Source: JABDGV01 sp964577935
GTDB taxonomy: Bacteria > Chlamydiota > Chlamydiia > Chlamydiales > FEN-1388
NCBI GenBank assembly: GCA_964577935.1
Contig: CAZOAJ010000001.1
Span: forward strand, 1-64,000
DNA length: 64,000 nucleotides
Direction of reading: 5' to 3'
How positions within the stretch are numbered: position 1 is the stretch's first letter; every line of letters begins with the position of its first letter. Shown in pieces: positions 16,687 to 28,300 of this stretch. The position numbers were made by a program, and so were the translations under genes. The notes below the pieces were generated by a model that had not been told where the DNA came from, made no database searches, and saw only the letters and a program-made list of their open reading frames with translations.

Positions 16687-18141
16687 GAGGGCTTCTGAGC
16701 TTGTTGCACGAGTATCAGGCTTCCAAAGAGCAAGAAATGCCTTTGTTGGATCCATCATGGTTTTGACATCGGGACTCTTGTCGTAGTACATGCAAAGAAT
16801 GTCGATAAGTTTGTTACGAGCCTCTTCTGGGAGCTTAGAAAGTTCTACGTAGAGTGTATCTATTGCAAGTTTCATGTAGGGGGTGAGTAAGTCGTAGAGT
16901 TTTTTTCCTTCAGGGGTATTTTGATCAACGGTCATGAGGAGCTTAAGTTCAGCTCCGCTCAGTGCCCCTACTTCCATTCGGTAGAGAAGAGCTAAGGAAG
17001 AGACGATGAGGGCTATTCGAACCGTTGCATCTATGACACGTCCTTGCGCTTCTGTGAGCCCATATTTTTGAGTTAAAAAATCTATGCGGGATGAGATAAA
17101 TTTTGAAAAAGTCTCACTGTTCAAAAATGAGATGAGCGTTGCGGTATAAGCACGCGCCGATGCTTGATCTACCTCTTTCTCTGTTCGTTCCTTCCCTTTG
17201 AGAAATGCAAACGTTACGGGAAGTGCCCAGACTTGTGAAATCGAGACCATGCCTTGCGCCATTAGGCTTAAAACATCTCTCATATCTTGAGGCATTGGCG
17301 GTATGACAGCGGCCTGTATTGAATCATCAATCATATTTGTTGTGACAAGCCCAATGCTTCCGACTTGCTGAGTTGAAGTCACTGCAAGTGTTGCGCTTGT
17401 AAGAGATACGATCAGGAGAGAGATCGCTGGCTGGCTTAGATCAACTGTTCCTTTTTTTACCTCATCGACATACCCGCTTATAATTTCTTGAAGAGGACTT
17501 GGTTTCTTTTCACGTCGAATTCGATCATCTCGTCTTGCTTGGTCTGCTCGTTCGGCCTCAGCTTCAATCCACTTATCAAGCATATCAATGACAAGCCGCT
17601 GTTGGGCGATTTCGAAGGCGGATATGAGAAGAGCTGGGTTTGCTGTCCTCATAAGAGCTGTAGATAGAGGAGCGTCTTTAAAATTTGATAAGCTATCTAA
17701 TGTGTTTGGAGAATCTGATCCTGTTTTAATATAGCGCTCTAAAGCAATTTCAAGAGGATTTGTTGCTTTGCTTTTAACATCTTCGGTGCTGAGCTGGTCT
17801 TGAAGAGCAAGATTTTGACCCCAGCTTGATAGCCCAGAAAGAACTACAGCGCTTTCGACATCGCCAAACGTTTTGGACGCAAGCGAAGGATCTCCTGAAC
17901 GATCGATGGTGAAATTATTTTCAAAATCGGATGCTATAAATGAAAAAAGCATCGGCTGCACGGTAGGAGGAGGTAAGAGAGATAAGATATCTCTTGCAGC
18001 TTCCTGATCAGTTGCACTTGACGAGTCCAGGTTGAGGTTCTGAGATAGCCCAGGAACGTACTGACTTGCATAACTTTGCAACTCTGCAACAAAGTCCCGC
18101 CAGTTTGTATTTCCTTGACCAAGCGAATTTAAATTAGCCAT
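16672..18141 (-). CDS. Hypothetical protein (489 residues), second gene of a large-protein pair
   Basis: I do not recognise this protein. The N-terminal 130 residues are Ser/Asn/Leu-rich (MANLNSLGQGNTNWRDFV). An EAERADQARRDDRIRREK charged helix lies near residues 190-210. After it comes a moderately hydrophobic middle (PAISLLIVSLTSATLAVTS, then ALIVSSLALLYRM). The protein looks helical with one or two possible membrane-associated segments and has no signal peptide. Its start is six bases after the stop of the 1323-residue gene. The GGGGGAT ribosome site is formed by that gene's terminal codons, so the two are co-translated and probably work together. Chlamydiae have several families of large secreted helical proteins (such as the CT619-CT622 and CT711/CT712 groups). 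A relation is possible but I cannot show it. Confidence 0.7.
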   Translation of the reverse strand: MANLNSLGQGNTNWRDFVAELQSYASQYVPGLSQNLNLDSSSATDQEAARDILSLLPPPTVQPMLFSFIASDFENNFTIDRSGDPSLASKTFGDVESAVVLSGLSSWGQNLALQDQLSTEDVKSKATNPLEIALERYIKTGSDSPNTLDSLSNFKDAPLSTALMRTANPALLISAFEIAQQRLVIDMLDKWIEAEAERADQARRDDRIRREKKPSPLQEIISGYVDEVKKGTVDLSQPAISLLIVSLTSATLAVTSTQQVGSIGLVTTNMIDDSIQAAVIPPMPQDMRDVLSLMAQGMVSISQVWALPVTFAFLKGKERTEKEVDQASARAYTATLISFLNSETFSKFISSRIDFLTQKYGLTEAQGRVIDATVRIALIVSSLALLYRMEVGALSGAELKLLMTVDQNTPEGKKLYDLLTPYMKLAIDTLYVELSKLPEEARNKLIDILCMYYDKSPDVKTMMDPTKAFLALWKPDTRATSSEALEQKG

Positions 18142-18147
18142 AAAGAT

Positions 18148-21100
18148 CTATCCCCCAATGATGATCGTCGGCTGATTTCTCTTATCATTATTGGACCTTG
18201 TAATGATGGAGAAATCTCGAACAATTGATTTTGCAGGATCGGAGAGAACATTAAGATAGACTTCATTATAGTCCGATAGCTTCTTAACGCTTTGGAAAAA
18301 TGTTTCTAAAATGCCTTGAGAGTATTTTTTGTCATTAAAGAGTTGAGTAAACTCCTCATGTCGCTGTTTGAAGAGCGCAATAATCGGCTTTGGTATATTG
18401 AGAGATTGTTGAAATTGACTTCTCTGAGCATCTTCTTTTACTCCGGAAGCTTGCAATCTTCGTGAATCTTCTTGAGCAACTTCAAAAAGGGTACGGGCAA
18501 TCCGTGCTTCATTATCTGATTTATTGATTTGTGCAAGCCCAAGCTCTGTGAGAAGTCTTGCTTGATGAATACTCAATGAGCCGGCATTGACTGCAACGAG
18601 GAGAGCTGCAAGTCTTTCAGCTCCCAGGTTTAAAGTGCGGTCATCAAGCGTTTGTGTTTGTTGTATGAGGCCTTGCTGAATAGGCTGTGGAAGGGTGTTA
18701 AAATCTTGAACAAGCCTGTCCAAAACTTGTAGAGGAGAAACATTTCCGAGTTGCTGCGGATTTGGTATTAAGGAAGGAGTGATAGGTGTAGGCGGAGCAG
18801 GAGTTTGAGGAATATCCGTTGGTGTTGTAGGGGTCTTTATCTGACTTGGTTTGTTAAAGTCGCTTGTGCTTGGAGCCGGAGTTGAAATTGGATTTGAAGC
18901 AGATGGTTGAGCACCAAAGGTATTTGATGTATAAGATTCATCGCTTGAGATCTGATCAGTCGTGCTGAATTGATCTGATGTCTCTGTATACCCTGTATCG
19001 GGTGAAGTTTGAGATTGACGTATAGATGCTTGATCCGACGCTGCTTGCCTTCTCAGTCGCTCAGAAAGATTGAGAAGTTCCCTATTCAATAAACTAAGAG
19101 CTTGTTCTTGCTTGAGAATGTCGCTCAGAGTGTTTTCTCCTCTTTGAGAAGATGTTTTTTCTTGATTGGCCAATTCTTGAAGTCTTGCTTCTGCATCATC
19201 GACTTCGCGTTTTAAGCCATCGTAAAGAGCCGTGTCTCTTTTAATCTGTGCAAATTTTTCTTTAAAAAGGGCTATGATCTCATTAAGAAAATCTTGAGTT
19301 CCTGGAGGTGATTTGAAGACAACTCCCACTTCTTTTAGCGTTTGAAGCGCTACATCTATTTGAGCTCTTCCTCCAGGGATGAGTGGAGATGCGGCTATCC
19401 CAGTTGATGCTGTTGCTAGGAGGAAGATAAGGAAGGCGCTATTCTCTTTGCTTAAACCACTAAGGGTTAAAATTTGTGCAAATGTCTTCTCTTGACCACC
19501 TAGCGCTCCTATTAAGCCTGATGCGACTTGGGACGTGAGTCCTAATTGCTTGAAGAGATCTTGCAGTTCTCCTCCGAAGGTGAGGGAAGAGAGTGCATCT
19601 ATTGGAATACCTGCTGAAGAGGCGGTTAAGGCAGCTAAGAGAGTTAATAGGAGTTTTTGTAAGACAATGATAAGTGCATTGAGTTGTTCGATTTCATCTT
19701 TGCTAAAAGCTTTATCGGCTCCAGGAAGTATGGTTGAGAGATTTACAAGAAGGTTTTTGTCATCACCAGCTGCTTTAAGTAATTCAGCAGTCAGTGTGAG
19801 AGCTACTGCTTGTAGAGTTTCAGTATCCTTGTCTTTTGTAATGCCCAGTTCTTCCGGAGTCATGCCATAGACTGATTTGGACGCATCAGGTGCGTTTTGT
19901 AATGCTACTAGAGCTTGGAGCCCAGATGAGATACCAATCCGCTCGAGCAATTGAGCTAGGTTCTTTTTGAAGGTGTCGTTTTGAACAATATTGTTCAAAA
20001 CTTGGGATAATTGTTCGGAGGTAACTTGCCGCTCAGAGGCAGTAAGGCCGAAGGCTCCTCCGACATTTGCCGTCGTATGAGTTCCTCGTGGCGTGAATAT
20101 CGAGCTTATAAGGTTCTTTTGAAAAATTGAACTCCCTTTACGAGAGCGCCCGACATCTTCAGTGTCACTCTCTTTTTGAGATGCAAGGGATAATCCCATC
20201 AAATTGAAGAGTAAGCCAACAAATGGGAAAAGAATAAGCTGTTGAAAAATTGCCGTTGGGGTTGCTGTTAAATCACGCACAGGGACATACGATCGCAAGT
20301 AGAGTTTGCTCAGATACTGAGTGGCCCTATTCACTGGGGTTTGTGGAAACATGCGAATTTGGCTAATGACATTATTTGCCGCCTCGATATTTTGATTAAA
20401 TGCATCAATAGCAGCTTGACTTGGAATTGTAGGTGGATTTGTAGAATAGTTTACAGTTGGAGGTGCTGGGAGTGCCGATGCTGATGAAAAATTTGGTATT
20501 GTCGAGGCCGCTGTGTACTGAGGTAGCGCTGACACGGATGGAATAGAAAGGTCGGGATCCTGGTTAAATAAATCAAAGTAATTTCTCGTGTCTGGAGGGG
20601 ACTTATATGCTTGAGTAAGAGCGCTTGTTATGTCAGAACTCGATGTATTTAAGGCCGTCAATAAGTTGCTTGTCGAGCTATTTTGGTTTGCGATATACCC
20701 ATTTGCTGCCGAAATGTAACTATTTATTTCAGATATGTGCGAGTTGTAGTACTGGTACTGTGCTATAGATTTTGACAATATCGACTGATTATCTGCAGAC
20801 ACTTTTTGATTATACGCGATATCTGCGGCTTGTATGATTCCGGCCCACGAGTTTTCAGCTCCATAGCGTGCGTAAAAGCCTAGTAGCTGGTTTGCTGTGC
20901 TATTACGTACGTAGGCAAAAACACTGGCATCTGCATTAGCAATAAGTTGTGAAAGCTGATCGAGCATAAGCTGAACACTTGATATCAACTCCATCAAAGC
21001 GCTCATGGACATAGATTTGGAGGGGCTTGGCAGCTTTGGCATATTCGTAATGCTTGAGCTGATGTTGTCGCCTCCTGTCGCATTGATTCCTGCTTGCCTG

Positions 21101-22119
21101 CTCAATGTTTGCGCTTCAGTTGCAGCTGTAAGAGCATTTGTATAGCTTGCGTTAGTGTCGGTGTTTGTCCCTAAGTGAGATGCGTAAACAGCAGCGTCAC
21201 TCGATTGTGCTGCTTGATAGGCTGAATTGATAATAGCCTGCGTTGCACTTTTTGCGTTCTGGACAGTAGCAGGCCAGTTTGTGGCCGTATTGCTTGCAGC
21301 AATAAATGCTTCTGCCATCTTTGCATCGAGTGCATTCACTGAGGTGTTGTAGTTTGCTTGGGCCTGATACATTGCATTGCTCAAAGGACTACGGAGACTC
21401 AGGTAATTATTTATGACGTTTTGTTGTGCAGGAATAAGGTTGTCAGTATAGTTTGAGTAGGTACTGTATAGGCTGCCATCATAGTATACATACCATGCTT
21501 GACTAAGCGCCAAGTCCTTATCAATATACAAGTTAAGTAAAGCGCTTCGAGCAATAGCGATTTGTGCTTCATTGTATCTAAAATCAGTCAGTTTGTTAAA
21601 AAAATCAGACCTGACGCTCGCACGTCCTGAATTGATAGCCACAGCGTCATTGTACCTTGCTTGCGTAAGACCATCAAATGGAGACGATTGAATCTGTGAA
21701 CCCAGGGTTGTAATTGCGGCATTCAGATCGTTATTTGCTATCTGTTCGGTCAGGAGTTGCTGTCTTGCAAGAGAGGTAACATAGCTAATAGAGGCGCTTT
21801 GGTAGGCATTGTTCGCATTTCTCAAATTGGTTGCTGCCGTTGAAAGCGCTGTATTTGCTGCAGCGAAAGCCGACAAAGCATTATTTAATGCGGTTTGATT
21901 TGCAGGGGTTGGATTTGATGCATAATTCGAACGCGCCGTAAATGAATTGTTTGCGGCTGTGCCCATGTTATTATAGGCGACATTATATTGAGCCTGTCTT
22001 GTGTTGTAGGTGTTTTGAGCTGATATATAGGCTGCTTGGTTTGTGCTAATCTCGGTCGCTACCGAAGAAAGTGTATACCCAGCTATGCTAGGTCCCCCAG
22101 GACTTGCTACAGTTGTCAT
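18148..22119 (-). CDS. Large hypothetical protein (1323 residues), Ala/Asn-rich, with Pro/Thr linker
   Basis: I do not recognise this protein. About residues 1-600 are a low-complexity helical region rich in Ala, Asn, Ser, Gln and Tyr (YNTRQAQYNVAYNN, then many NA and AA pairs). A hydrophobic stretch near 640 (LILFPFVGLLFNLMGLSLA) is followed by two more near 840-930 (LLTLLAALTASSAG and FLIFLLATASTGIAAS). A coiled coil follows around 985-1050 (KREVDDAEARLQELANQEK). A Ser/Thr/Pro-rich linker comes next (about 1060-1130, with PAPPTPITPSLIP). The end is a helical domain. There is no signal peptide. A very good ribosome site (AAGGAG, eight bases before ATG) and a candidate promoter precede it. 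The architecture suggests a secreted or envelope-associated structural or effector protein. That is inference only. Confidence 0.75.
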   Translation of the reverse strand: MTTVASPGGPSIAGYTLSSVATEISTNQAAYISAQNTYNTRQAQYNVAYNNMGTAANNSFTARSNYASNPTPANQTALNNALSAFAAANTALSTAATNLRNANNAYQSASISYVTSLARQQLLTEQIANNDLNAAITTLGSQIQSSPFDGLTQARYNDAVAINSGRASVRSDFFNKLTDFRYNEAQIAIARSALLNLYIDKDLALSQAWYVYYDGSLYSTYSNYTDNLIPAQQNVINNYLSLRSPLSNAMYQAQANYNTSVNALDAKMAEAFIAASNTATNWPATVQNAKSATQAIINSAYQAAQSSDAAVYASHLGTNTDTNASYTNALTAATEAQTLSRQAGINATGGDNISSSITNMPKLPSPSKSMSMSALMELISSVQLMLDQLSQLIANADASVFAYVRNSTANQLLGFYARYGAENSWAGIIQAADIAYNQKVSADNQSILSKSIAQYQYYNSHISEINSYISAANGYIANQNSSTSNLLTALNTSSSDITSALTQAYKSPPDTRNYFDLFNQDPDLSIPSVSALPQYTAASTIPNFSSASALPAPPTVNYSTNPPTIPSQAAIDAFNQNIEAANNVISQIRMFPQTPVNRATQYLSKLYLRSYVPVRDLTATPTAIFQQLILFPFVGLLFNLMGLSLASQKESDTEDVGRSRKGSSIFQKNLISSIFTPRGTHTTANVGGAFGLTASERQVTSEQLSQVLNNIVQNDTFKKNLAQLLERIGISSGLQALVALQNAPDASKSVYGMTPEELGITKDKDTETLQAVALTLTAELLKAAGDDKNLLVNLSTILPGADKAFSKDEIEQLNALIIVLQKLLLTLLAALTASSAGIPIDALSSLTFGGELQDLFKQLGLTSQVASGLIGALGGQEKTFAQILTLSGLSKENSAFLIFLLATASTGIAASPLIPGGRAQIDVALQTLKEVGVVFKSPPGTQDFLNEIIALFKEKFAQIKRDTALYDGLKREVDDAEARLQELANQEKTSSQRGENTLSDILKQEQALSLLNRELLNLSERLRRQAASDQASIRQSQTSPDTGYTETSDQFSTTDQISSDESYTSNTFGAQPSASNPISTPAPSTSDFNKPSQIKTPTTPTDIPQTPAPPTPITPSLIPNPQQLGNVSPLQVLDRLVQDFNTLPQPIQQGLIQQTQTLDDRTLNLGAERLAALLVAVNAGSLSIHQARLLTELGLAQINKSDNEARIARTLFEVAQEDSRRLQASGVKEDAQRSQFQQSLNIPKPIIALFKQRHEEFTQLFNDKKYSQGILETFFQSVKKLSDYNEVYLNVLSDPAKSIVRDFSIITRSNNDKRNQPTIIIGG

Positions 22120-22247
22120 TAGGGTTCTCCTTTCGTCGAAATTATGGATTCAATAGGGAAAGCGCCCACATTTCTAGGTGTCGTGGATTCTAACACTTTG
22201 CGAGGCTCGAAGATCAGGGCCGCTTCTTTCTTCCCTGCACAAGGGTG

Positions 22248-22278
22248 ATTATACCATATTATAAAAAAAAATTTACAA
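22248..22278 (-). promoter_or_regulatory. Candidate promoter for the 1323/489-residue gene pair
   Basis: On the minus strand, TTGTAA (22273-22278) and a perfect TATAAT (22248-22253) are 19 bases apart, with an A/T-only run between them. Transcription would start near 22241, giving a leader of about 120 bases. The spacer is two bases longer than ideal. Confidence 0.45.
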
Positions 22279-22320
22279 TTATCGATGGTGTTTTTTTCTT
22301 TCTATGTCCACAACTTGTAT

Positions 22321-25300
22321 CTAAATATTGGGAATTCGCTCTAATTCACCAAGAAGATCAATAAGCCCTATTTTTTCAATTCCTGTTTTCGGATCAAATG
22401 AGGTTATGAAAGGATCTAGTTTCTGAGTCGCTCCAAGGAGGTCAAAAATATCAGGAACGATCCACCTGAGAGTATCATATGTAATGATCGGATAGGCATT
22501 TGGATGTTTTTCGTCTACAACGACCCCTGCTGGGTCGATATATGTGAGCCCTATCATTGACAGGATTTTATTTAATTTATTTTTTTCGACATCAGTCAGT
22601 GATCGCTTCTTATTCTTGAGCCACTCTTGAGTTTGGATTACCAAGTTTAACGCGATCAATCGGCTTGTGCATTCACGTTTTTGTTCTACGATTTTATCAG
22701 GGCGTGTCTCAAGAGGTTGAGTTAAAGGATAAAGACATTCTTCGATGAAGAGTGTTGTCGCGAAATTCTGAGTATCTAACATCGATCTAATTGTTGCTGC
22801 ATCATTTGCATTCAACATATTATTTTTTAGGGCGGATGAGAGTTCTTTTTTTGCATTTGCTTGGATTTCGCCTATTAAAGGTTTTTTCGCATGTTTTGCT
22901 TCGTATCGAGCTTTCCAGGCAGCTAAGAGATCATCGGATGGTGTGAATTTCGGTAAAGTATGTTCTTTTTCAGATATGTCAATGATCGGGAGCGCCTCAT
23001 GAGACACATCGTTTCTAAGATATCCACTCAGTTTTGCTTGGATCTTTTCCTGAATCATTTTTTGGAGTTTCGAAACCTCTTGGAGTTTTGTATGCGTATC
23101 GTATGAATCTACCAACGCTGCCGATCTGATAAGGCTTGCCTTTTGTTCTTCAAGCGACTGTGTCGCATCGCAATAGTCCTTAAATTTCTCAATCGTTTTT
23201 GAAGAGGTCAGAATATCTGCCTTTGTGCTCCAAAGATTTAAATCTTTCAGTAGCTCTTCCTGCGATTTTGTTTGGTCTTCTTTAAGTATTTTTGAAAGTT
23301 GCACAAACAGAGCAGCCCCTATGTCCTTAATAACAGGAACATCCTTATTTCCGAGTGCACTCATCAGTCGAGAAACAGTCGTATAGAGTTGAGTTTCTCC
23401 CTGCGGAAGTTTAATTTTATCTGCAGTAAAACGATTTTTTAGCTCTGAAATAAGTTCCTGGTAACTTTTTGTATGTTCAAAATTGCTTTTATCAAAGGTA
23501 GCTATAGAAAGTTTCTGTTGTTCCCAATTTGGAATCCTTGAAAGGCCAGCGCTTAAGAAATCACTGAATATACGAACTTTTAATGAGATTTCCTCCTGAG
23601 AAGGACATGAGGCAGAAGTATATACTTTTCCCGAGGGAAAGCTCAAAGAAGTGGCTAGTCGAAGAGATAAAAGAATTGAAGCCTTTTCTTCTTTATCAAG
23701 GTGTGCTGCGTCAATTAATCCATAGGCTCCCTGATAGAGGCTCGAACAGAGAAATGATGCTTGGTTTAGGTAGTCAAGCGGTTCTTCAGGAGGGGCTTTC
23801 ATCAGCTTTTTGACCTCAAGCAATTCTGAAAATGATTTGCTTAAAAAGAGAGTTCCTTCTTTAAGAATCATATCAATTGATGCTAGGTCCTCGAGATCCA
23901 GGGGATCGACATTTTCAAACTTATTTACATCTTCTTGAATAAGCTGCTGAATAAGCGTCGATGAATTTCCTGCTTGGAGAATTGCAGAGCGGCATAAGTC
24001 TGCTTGATTATGGTTCAGAGGGAATCTCTTTAGATCGGTATCTAAAATATCGATGAAGGGATCCCCCTCTCCAGGAAGATCACTTCCAATCTGAGACCGT
24101 TGCCATGCTGATGCGGCTGCTTTAAGGACTTTCATCTTTTCGATTGGAGAAGTGCTTTTGGTAAGAGCGTCAAATGAGACTTGGTCCTGTAATTCGAGAG
24201 ACTCATACAATTTTTTCAGTTGTTCAACTTGAGCTACACTTGGCCCGATATGTACTCCGCCTTGAGCAAGCTTTGTCGCTTCTTCAATCTCAACGAGTTG
24301 TGTTTCAATATCGGTACTTTTTGCAGTCCATAGATTGGTAAATCGCAGAGAAAGTGGGGTTTTTGTATGGTCGCTGTTAGATTGAACTGGAAATGGAATT
24401 AAATTAGTTTCTAGATGCTGATAAAATTCTTTGAGAGATTCTTTGGCATCTTGCACAGAGTCTATAGATGAATGGATTCTATCTAGGACATCTTCACGAG
24501 CCAATGGTAAGATGGCGGCTTTTTTTTCGGCTTCAATCAGAGCCATTTCCCACTTTCTAATTTGAATTTGAGCTTCTATAAGAGTTTGTCTGAATTCTGG
24601 AACCTGGTTAATAAATTCTTCGCCATAAGTAATCAACTGTATGTCTTGCGGCGATAAAGCTATTCCTTGTTTAATTCGTTCTTGAATGCTTTTTAATTTT
24701 TTAATAAGAGTTCGCTGTTTATGCGATAGGGGAGAAAAAGCAGACTCAAATTGCTCCAGGGCTTTTTTTTGATCTTGAGTGAGCTTATTAATATCCTCGA
24801 CAGCATTGGTTATTGTTGAAATGGCTTTCTCAAGAGGAATATTTTCATTGTGCTCAGGTTTAAGAGCTTTTAGGAGCCGTTGAATCTGTCTGGATTTATA
24901 GCTGTTTAATTTATTATCTTTAGGTAGATATAACATGGTCAACGTGTATTCGACCGTTGTCTGAATGTTATTAGATTTCAGGACAAGTTGGGTGAGATTA
25001 TTGAGGACCGCTTCAACTTGTTTAAGCTGTTGAGCATCTATCTGCTTCCCGGCAATCTCCTGGGAGAGCTCTACTTCAAAAGCTTTCCAATCCTTATTTG
25101 ATAAAGATTCTGGTATTTTGTTGAGATCGGAATATTGTTGAGTGCTTATAGAGGTCAATAGGTCATTCAAATACTGATTAACCTCACTTTTGAGCTTATC
25201 GACCTTATTTCTTCCGTTTGTGCTCAGCGGAGTTGAGTAATAGGTTCGTATCTTGACAAGGGTAGGGCTGATTTTTTCCAGCTCTGTAATAATAGACTCC

Positions 25301-28300
25301 TTTTGATCTTCAGAAAGGCCTTGAGAACTTTTTTTCGGCTCCCTCAGCAGGGATATAATTTCTTTAAATGGCGCTTTGTGTTTCTCGTTTTCCAATTTCT
25401 GAAGTCTTATGGAGAGATCAAGAGGTAAGCGTGATGAAAGTCGATTAAGCTCCTGCAAAGTACTTAAGTCGAAGTCCCCAGAATGCTCCTTGATAAGATT
25501 TTGCAGAGATTCCCGGTTTCTTGAGAGACTATATTCTCCAGGGCGAATCGATCGATTGATTTTCCATACAAGCTTACCGATAAGGGTGGTTGGTTTTTGT
25601 TCTAAGATGATGTTTGTGCCGATTTTTCGAATTATTGCTTGCTGGGCTATTGATTCACCCATTTTGAGGGATGCTTTCAGGTGCGCAAAACTTGCGTTAA
25701 GAAGCTGTGAGCTTGATAGGGGTTTGTTTTGTTGCGATGGCTCAGTTCGTCGTCCGGTCAAATATTCCATTAAAAGATAGGGAGATGCAAAGCTTGCTCC
25801 TGAAATATCTGATACCAGGTAAGTTGTCCCAAAAAGAGAATTTTGAAAATGGAAGCGTTCTGTTTTTCTTGAATCGTCAGCTCCTGTCCAGTTGATAACT
25901 GCCTGTTGGGCATTATCTAGAAACTGGATCTGCATTTTAGAATCTACTTCTGTAATCGATGAATTCACTTCCTTGAGGAGATCTTCAAGTCGATATTTCC
26001 AATTTTCAAAGTGTTCTCTTGTTCCTTGGAATAATCCTTTAAAGAATTGCTGTATCGAGAGCTTGAATTTCTCATAGGGCGAGAATGTAGGGGCATTGCC
26101 GACGATAGGTTTTTCAACCATCGCTTCAATTTTTGAAGGTTCTTCAACTTGTACTCGCAAAAGTTCATTTTCAATTGAAATAAGTACCTTATTTTCCTCG
26201 ATTAAGTAGCTTCTGAGAGACTCATTCTTTTCAGATGAAAGCCTATTAAGATTTTCATTTTGTTTTTTTCGAAGTACCTCAAGCTTTTTCTGCTCTGGCA
26301 GCTGGTTTATAAGACCTTTAATCGAAGTGAGAAGGGTTTCAGTTATCGATGCTTGCAGCGATGAGTCTTCTTTAAGATCCTCGTGGGAAGTAATTCCTAA
26401 AAAGACCTCATCATGCGCTCTTTTAATCTCTTCTGAAAGCATTTGATATTCTTGAGCTTTCTTATTGAAGTTTTCAGCTTTTGAGGGTTGGTGGGCTATT
26501 GTAAACGCTTTTGCCTTAAAATGGCACTCTTGAGCTCTTTGTGCATAATGGCGCCCTTGTCCCAAAAGCACATGCGACATGTTCCTCATAGAGAATAGAT
26601 CATTATAGATCCTGATTTTTTCCTGAATATCTATTGAGTTGAATATCCCTGTGAGCATTTGACAATCTGGACCTGTGAGGGGAAAAGCATCCCTCAAAAT
26701 TTTTTCTTCGAGGATTTTAAGATCTTTAATCCCTTTTGGATCATATGCTTTTGATCCTTGAATCAGACTTTTTAGTAGGAAATGGACGTCTTGCCTTGGC
26801 AGTGATTGTGTCCAAGCCGTTGTTGCATTAATAATAGATCGTTGATCGTCCTGCCCAAGATCGGCTTGATTGAAGAGATAGCAGACGTAGGAACTTGCGA
26901 TTTGTTGATTTTGGCGTAACAGAGGCCTTTCTTTTTCAGAAACGTTTTCCTCTGATGTTCTTAAGTAATTTAAAAGATTTTTCTCCTCAGGTGGAAGGGT
27001 TGATATATATTTTTCTTTCTCGAGTATTTCAAGCATTTGATGAGCTTTTTGGAGTCCAAATTTTGAAATAAATGCAGGTTTTACAATTCTCCGATCTTCC
27101 AAGTCTATTTGCTTATAGCGTTCTAAAACAAATTCAAGATCCGCCTTTGAGGGGTTTCGTACAAGTGTTTGATAGCTTGCAATCCAGTTTTTTCCGTTCA
27201 AATGAAACCCTTTTGTATTTGCCACGATAAAAAGAATCTCTTCTCTTTCCCTGTCGGAGAGGAGGTAGAATTCTCGAATGGTCATTTGGGCAACAGCGAG
27301 CTTTTCTCCGTCCTCAAGTTTCCAGTATTCTTGGCAAATTCCTCGATCACTCAGTTCAGCTGTATTTATTTTCTTTTCTTTAAGAAGTTTACAGGCTCGT
27401 TCTTTAAGCTCTGGATTGCCTTCCAAGAGAGTAGGTGTGAGCATAAGCTTGCGCCTTTTTGCTCCCAGAATATCGAAGGCGGCAAGTGTTTTTGCTCCTA
27501 TTGATTCAATCGGTTCAATGGATATGACATTCTTTTCTTTCGACTGTTGAAGAAAGTTGTTTAAGTCTTTTATTTGAGGTTCAGTCAAGGTTCTACTAAT
27601 TATGGCCTGCTCAATAAGGTGCTTTTTCTCAAGAGAAGAGAGTTTTTTAAAGGCTTCAATTCGTTTTGGATCAATAATGGCTGCAATTTTTTCTGAATTT
27701 GTGCCGGCAAGTGTAGTTTGAATGCTTGTATGGAGAGATTCTGCCGCTGCGCCCGCAAATTCAAAGACGTTTTCGGTACTTTGTCCTATGTTTGTTCCCA
27801 TACGTAACAAGGCATTAGAAAGAACCTGAAATGCGGGGCGAACATTTGAAGAGATGTCGCCTGATATCGCACGCAAATATCGCGCCGTACCTCTTCCGAT
27901 GAGTTTTACGGCAAAGTCTCCAAAGACATAATCCATTGCTGTACTGGCCGTGGAAAAGGTGTACGTGCCTAAGGTGCCCAGCCATCCGGGTTTTGAGGCT
28001 TTGTATTTCTCATTCAAAGAATCAAGATAGTTTTTCACCGCTTGCGGCCCTTGAATAAGGGCTATGTTTTTACATTGTGCATAATGGATAGCTAGATCGC
28101 CTGCCTCCTTATAGGCTTCAATGACCTTTTCTCCGGCCTTTATATTGAACTGAGCGCCTTCATGGAGTTTTTCAGCGATTCCAACTCCAGATCCGAAAGA
28201 GTTGGCAATTGTTTCGGTCCATGTCGACTTAAAGTTGCTCAGTGTAGATCTAGCTTCAAGGACCTTTGACGAATCGATTCCCCATGAGCTAAATATCTCT

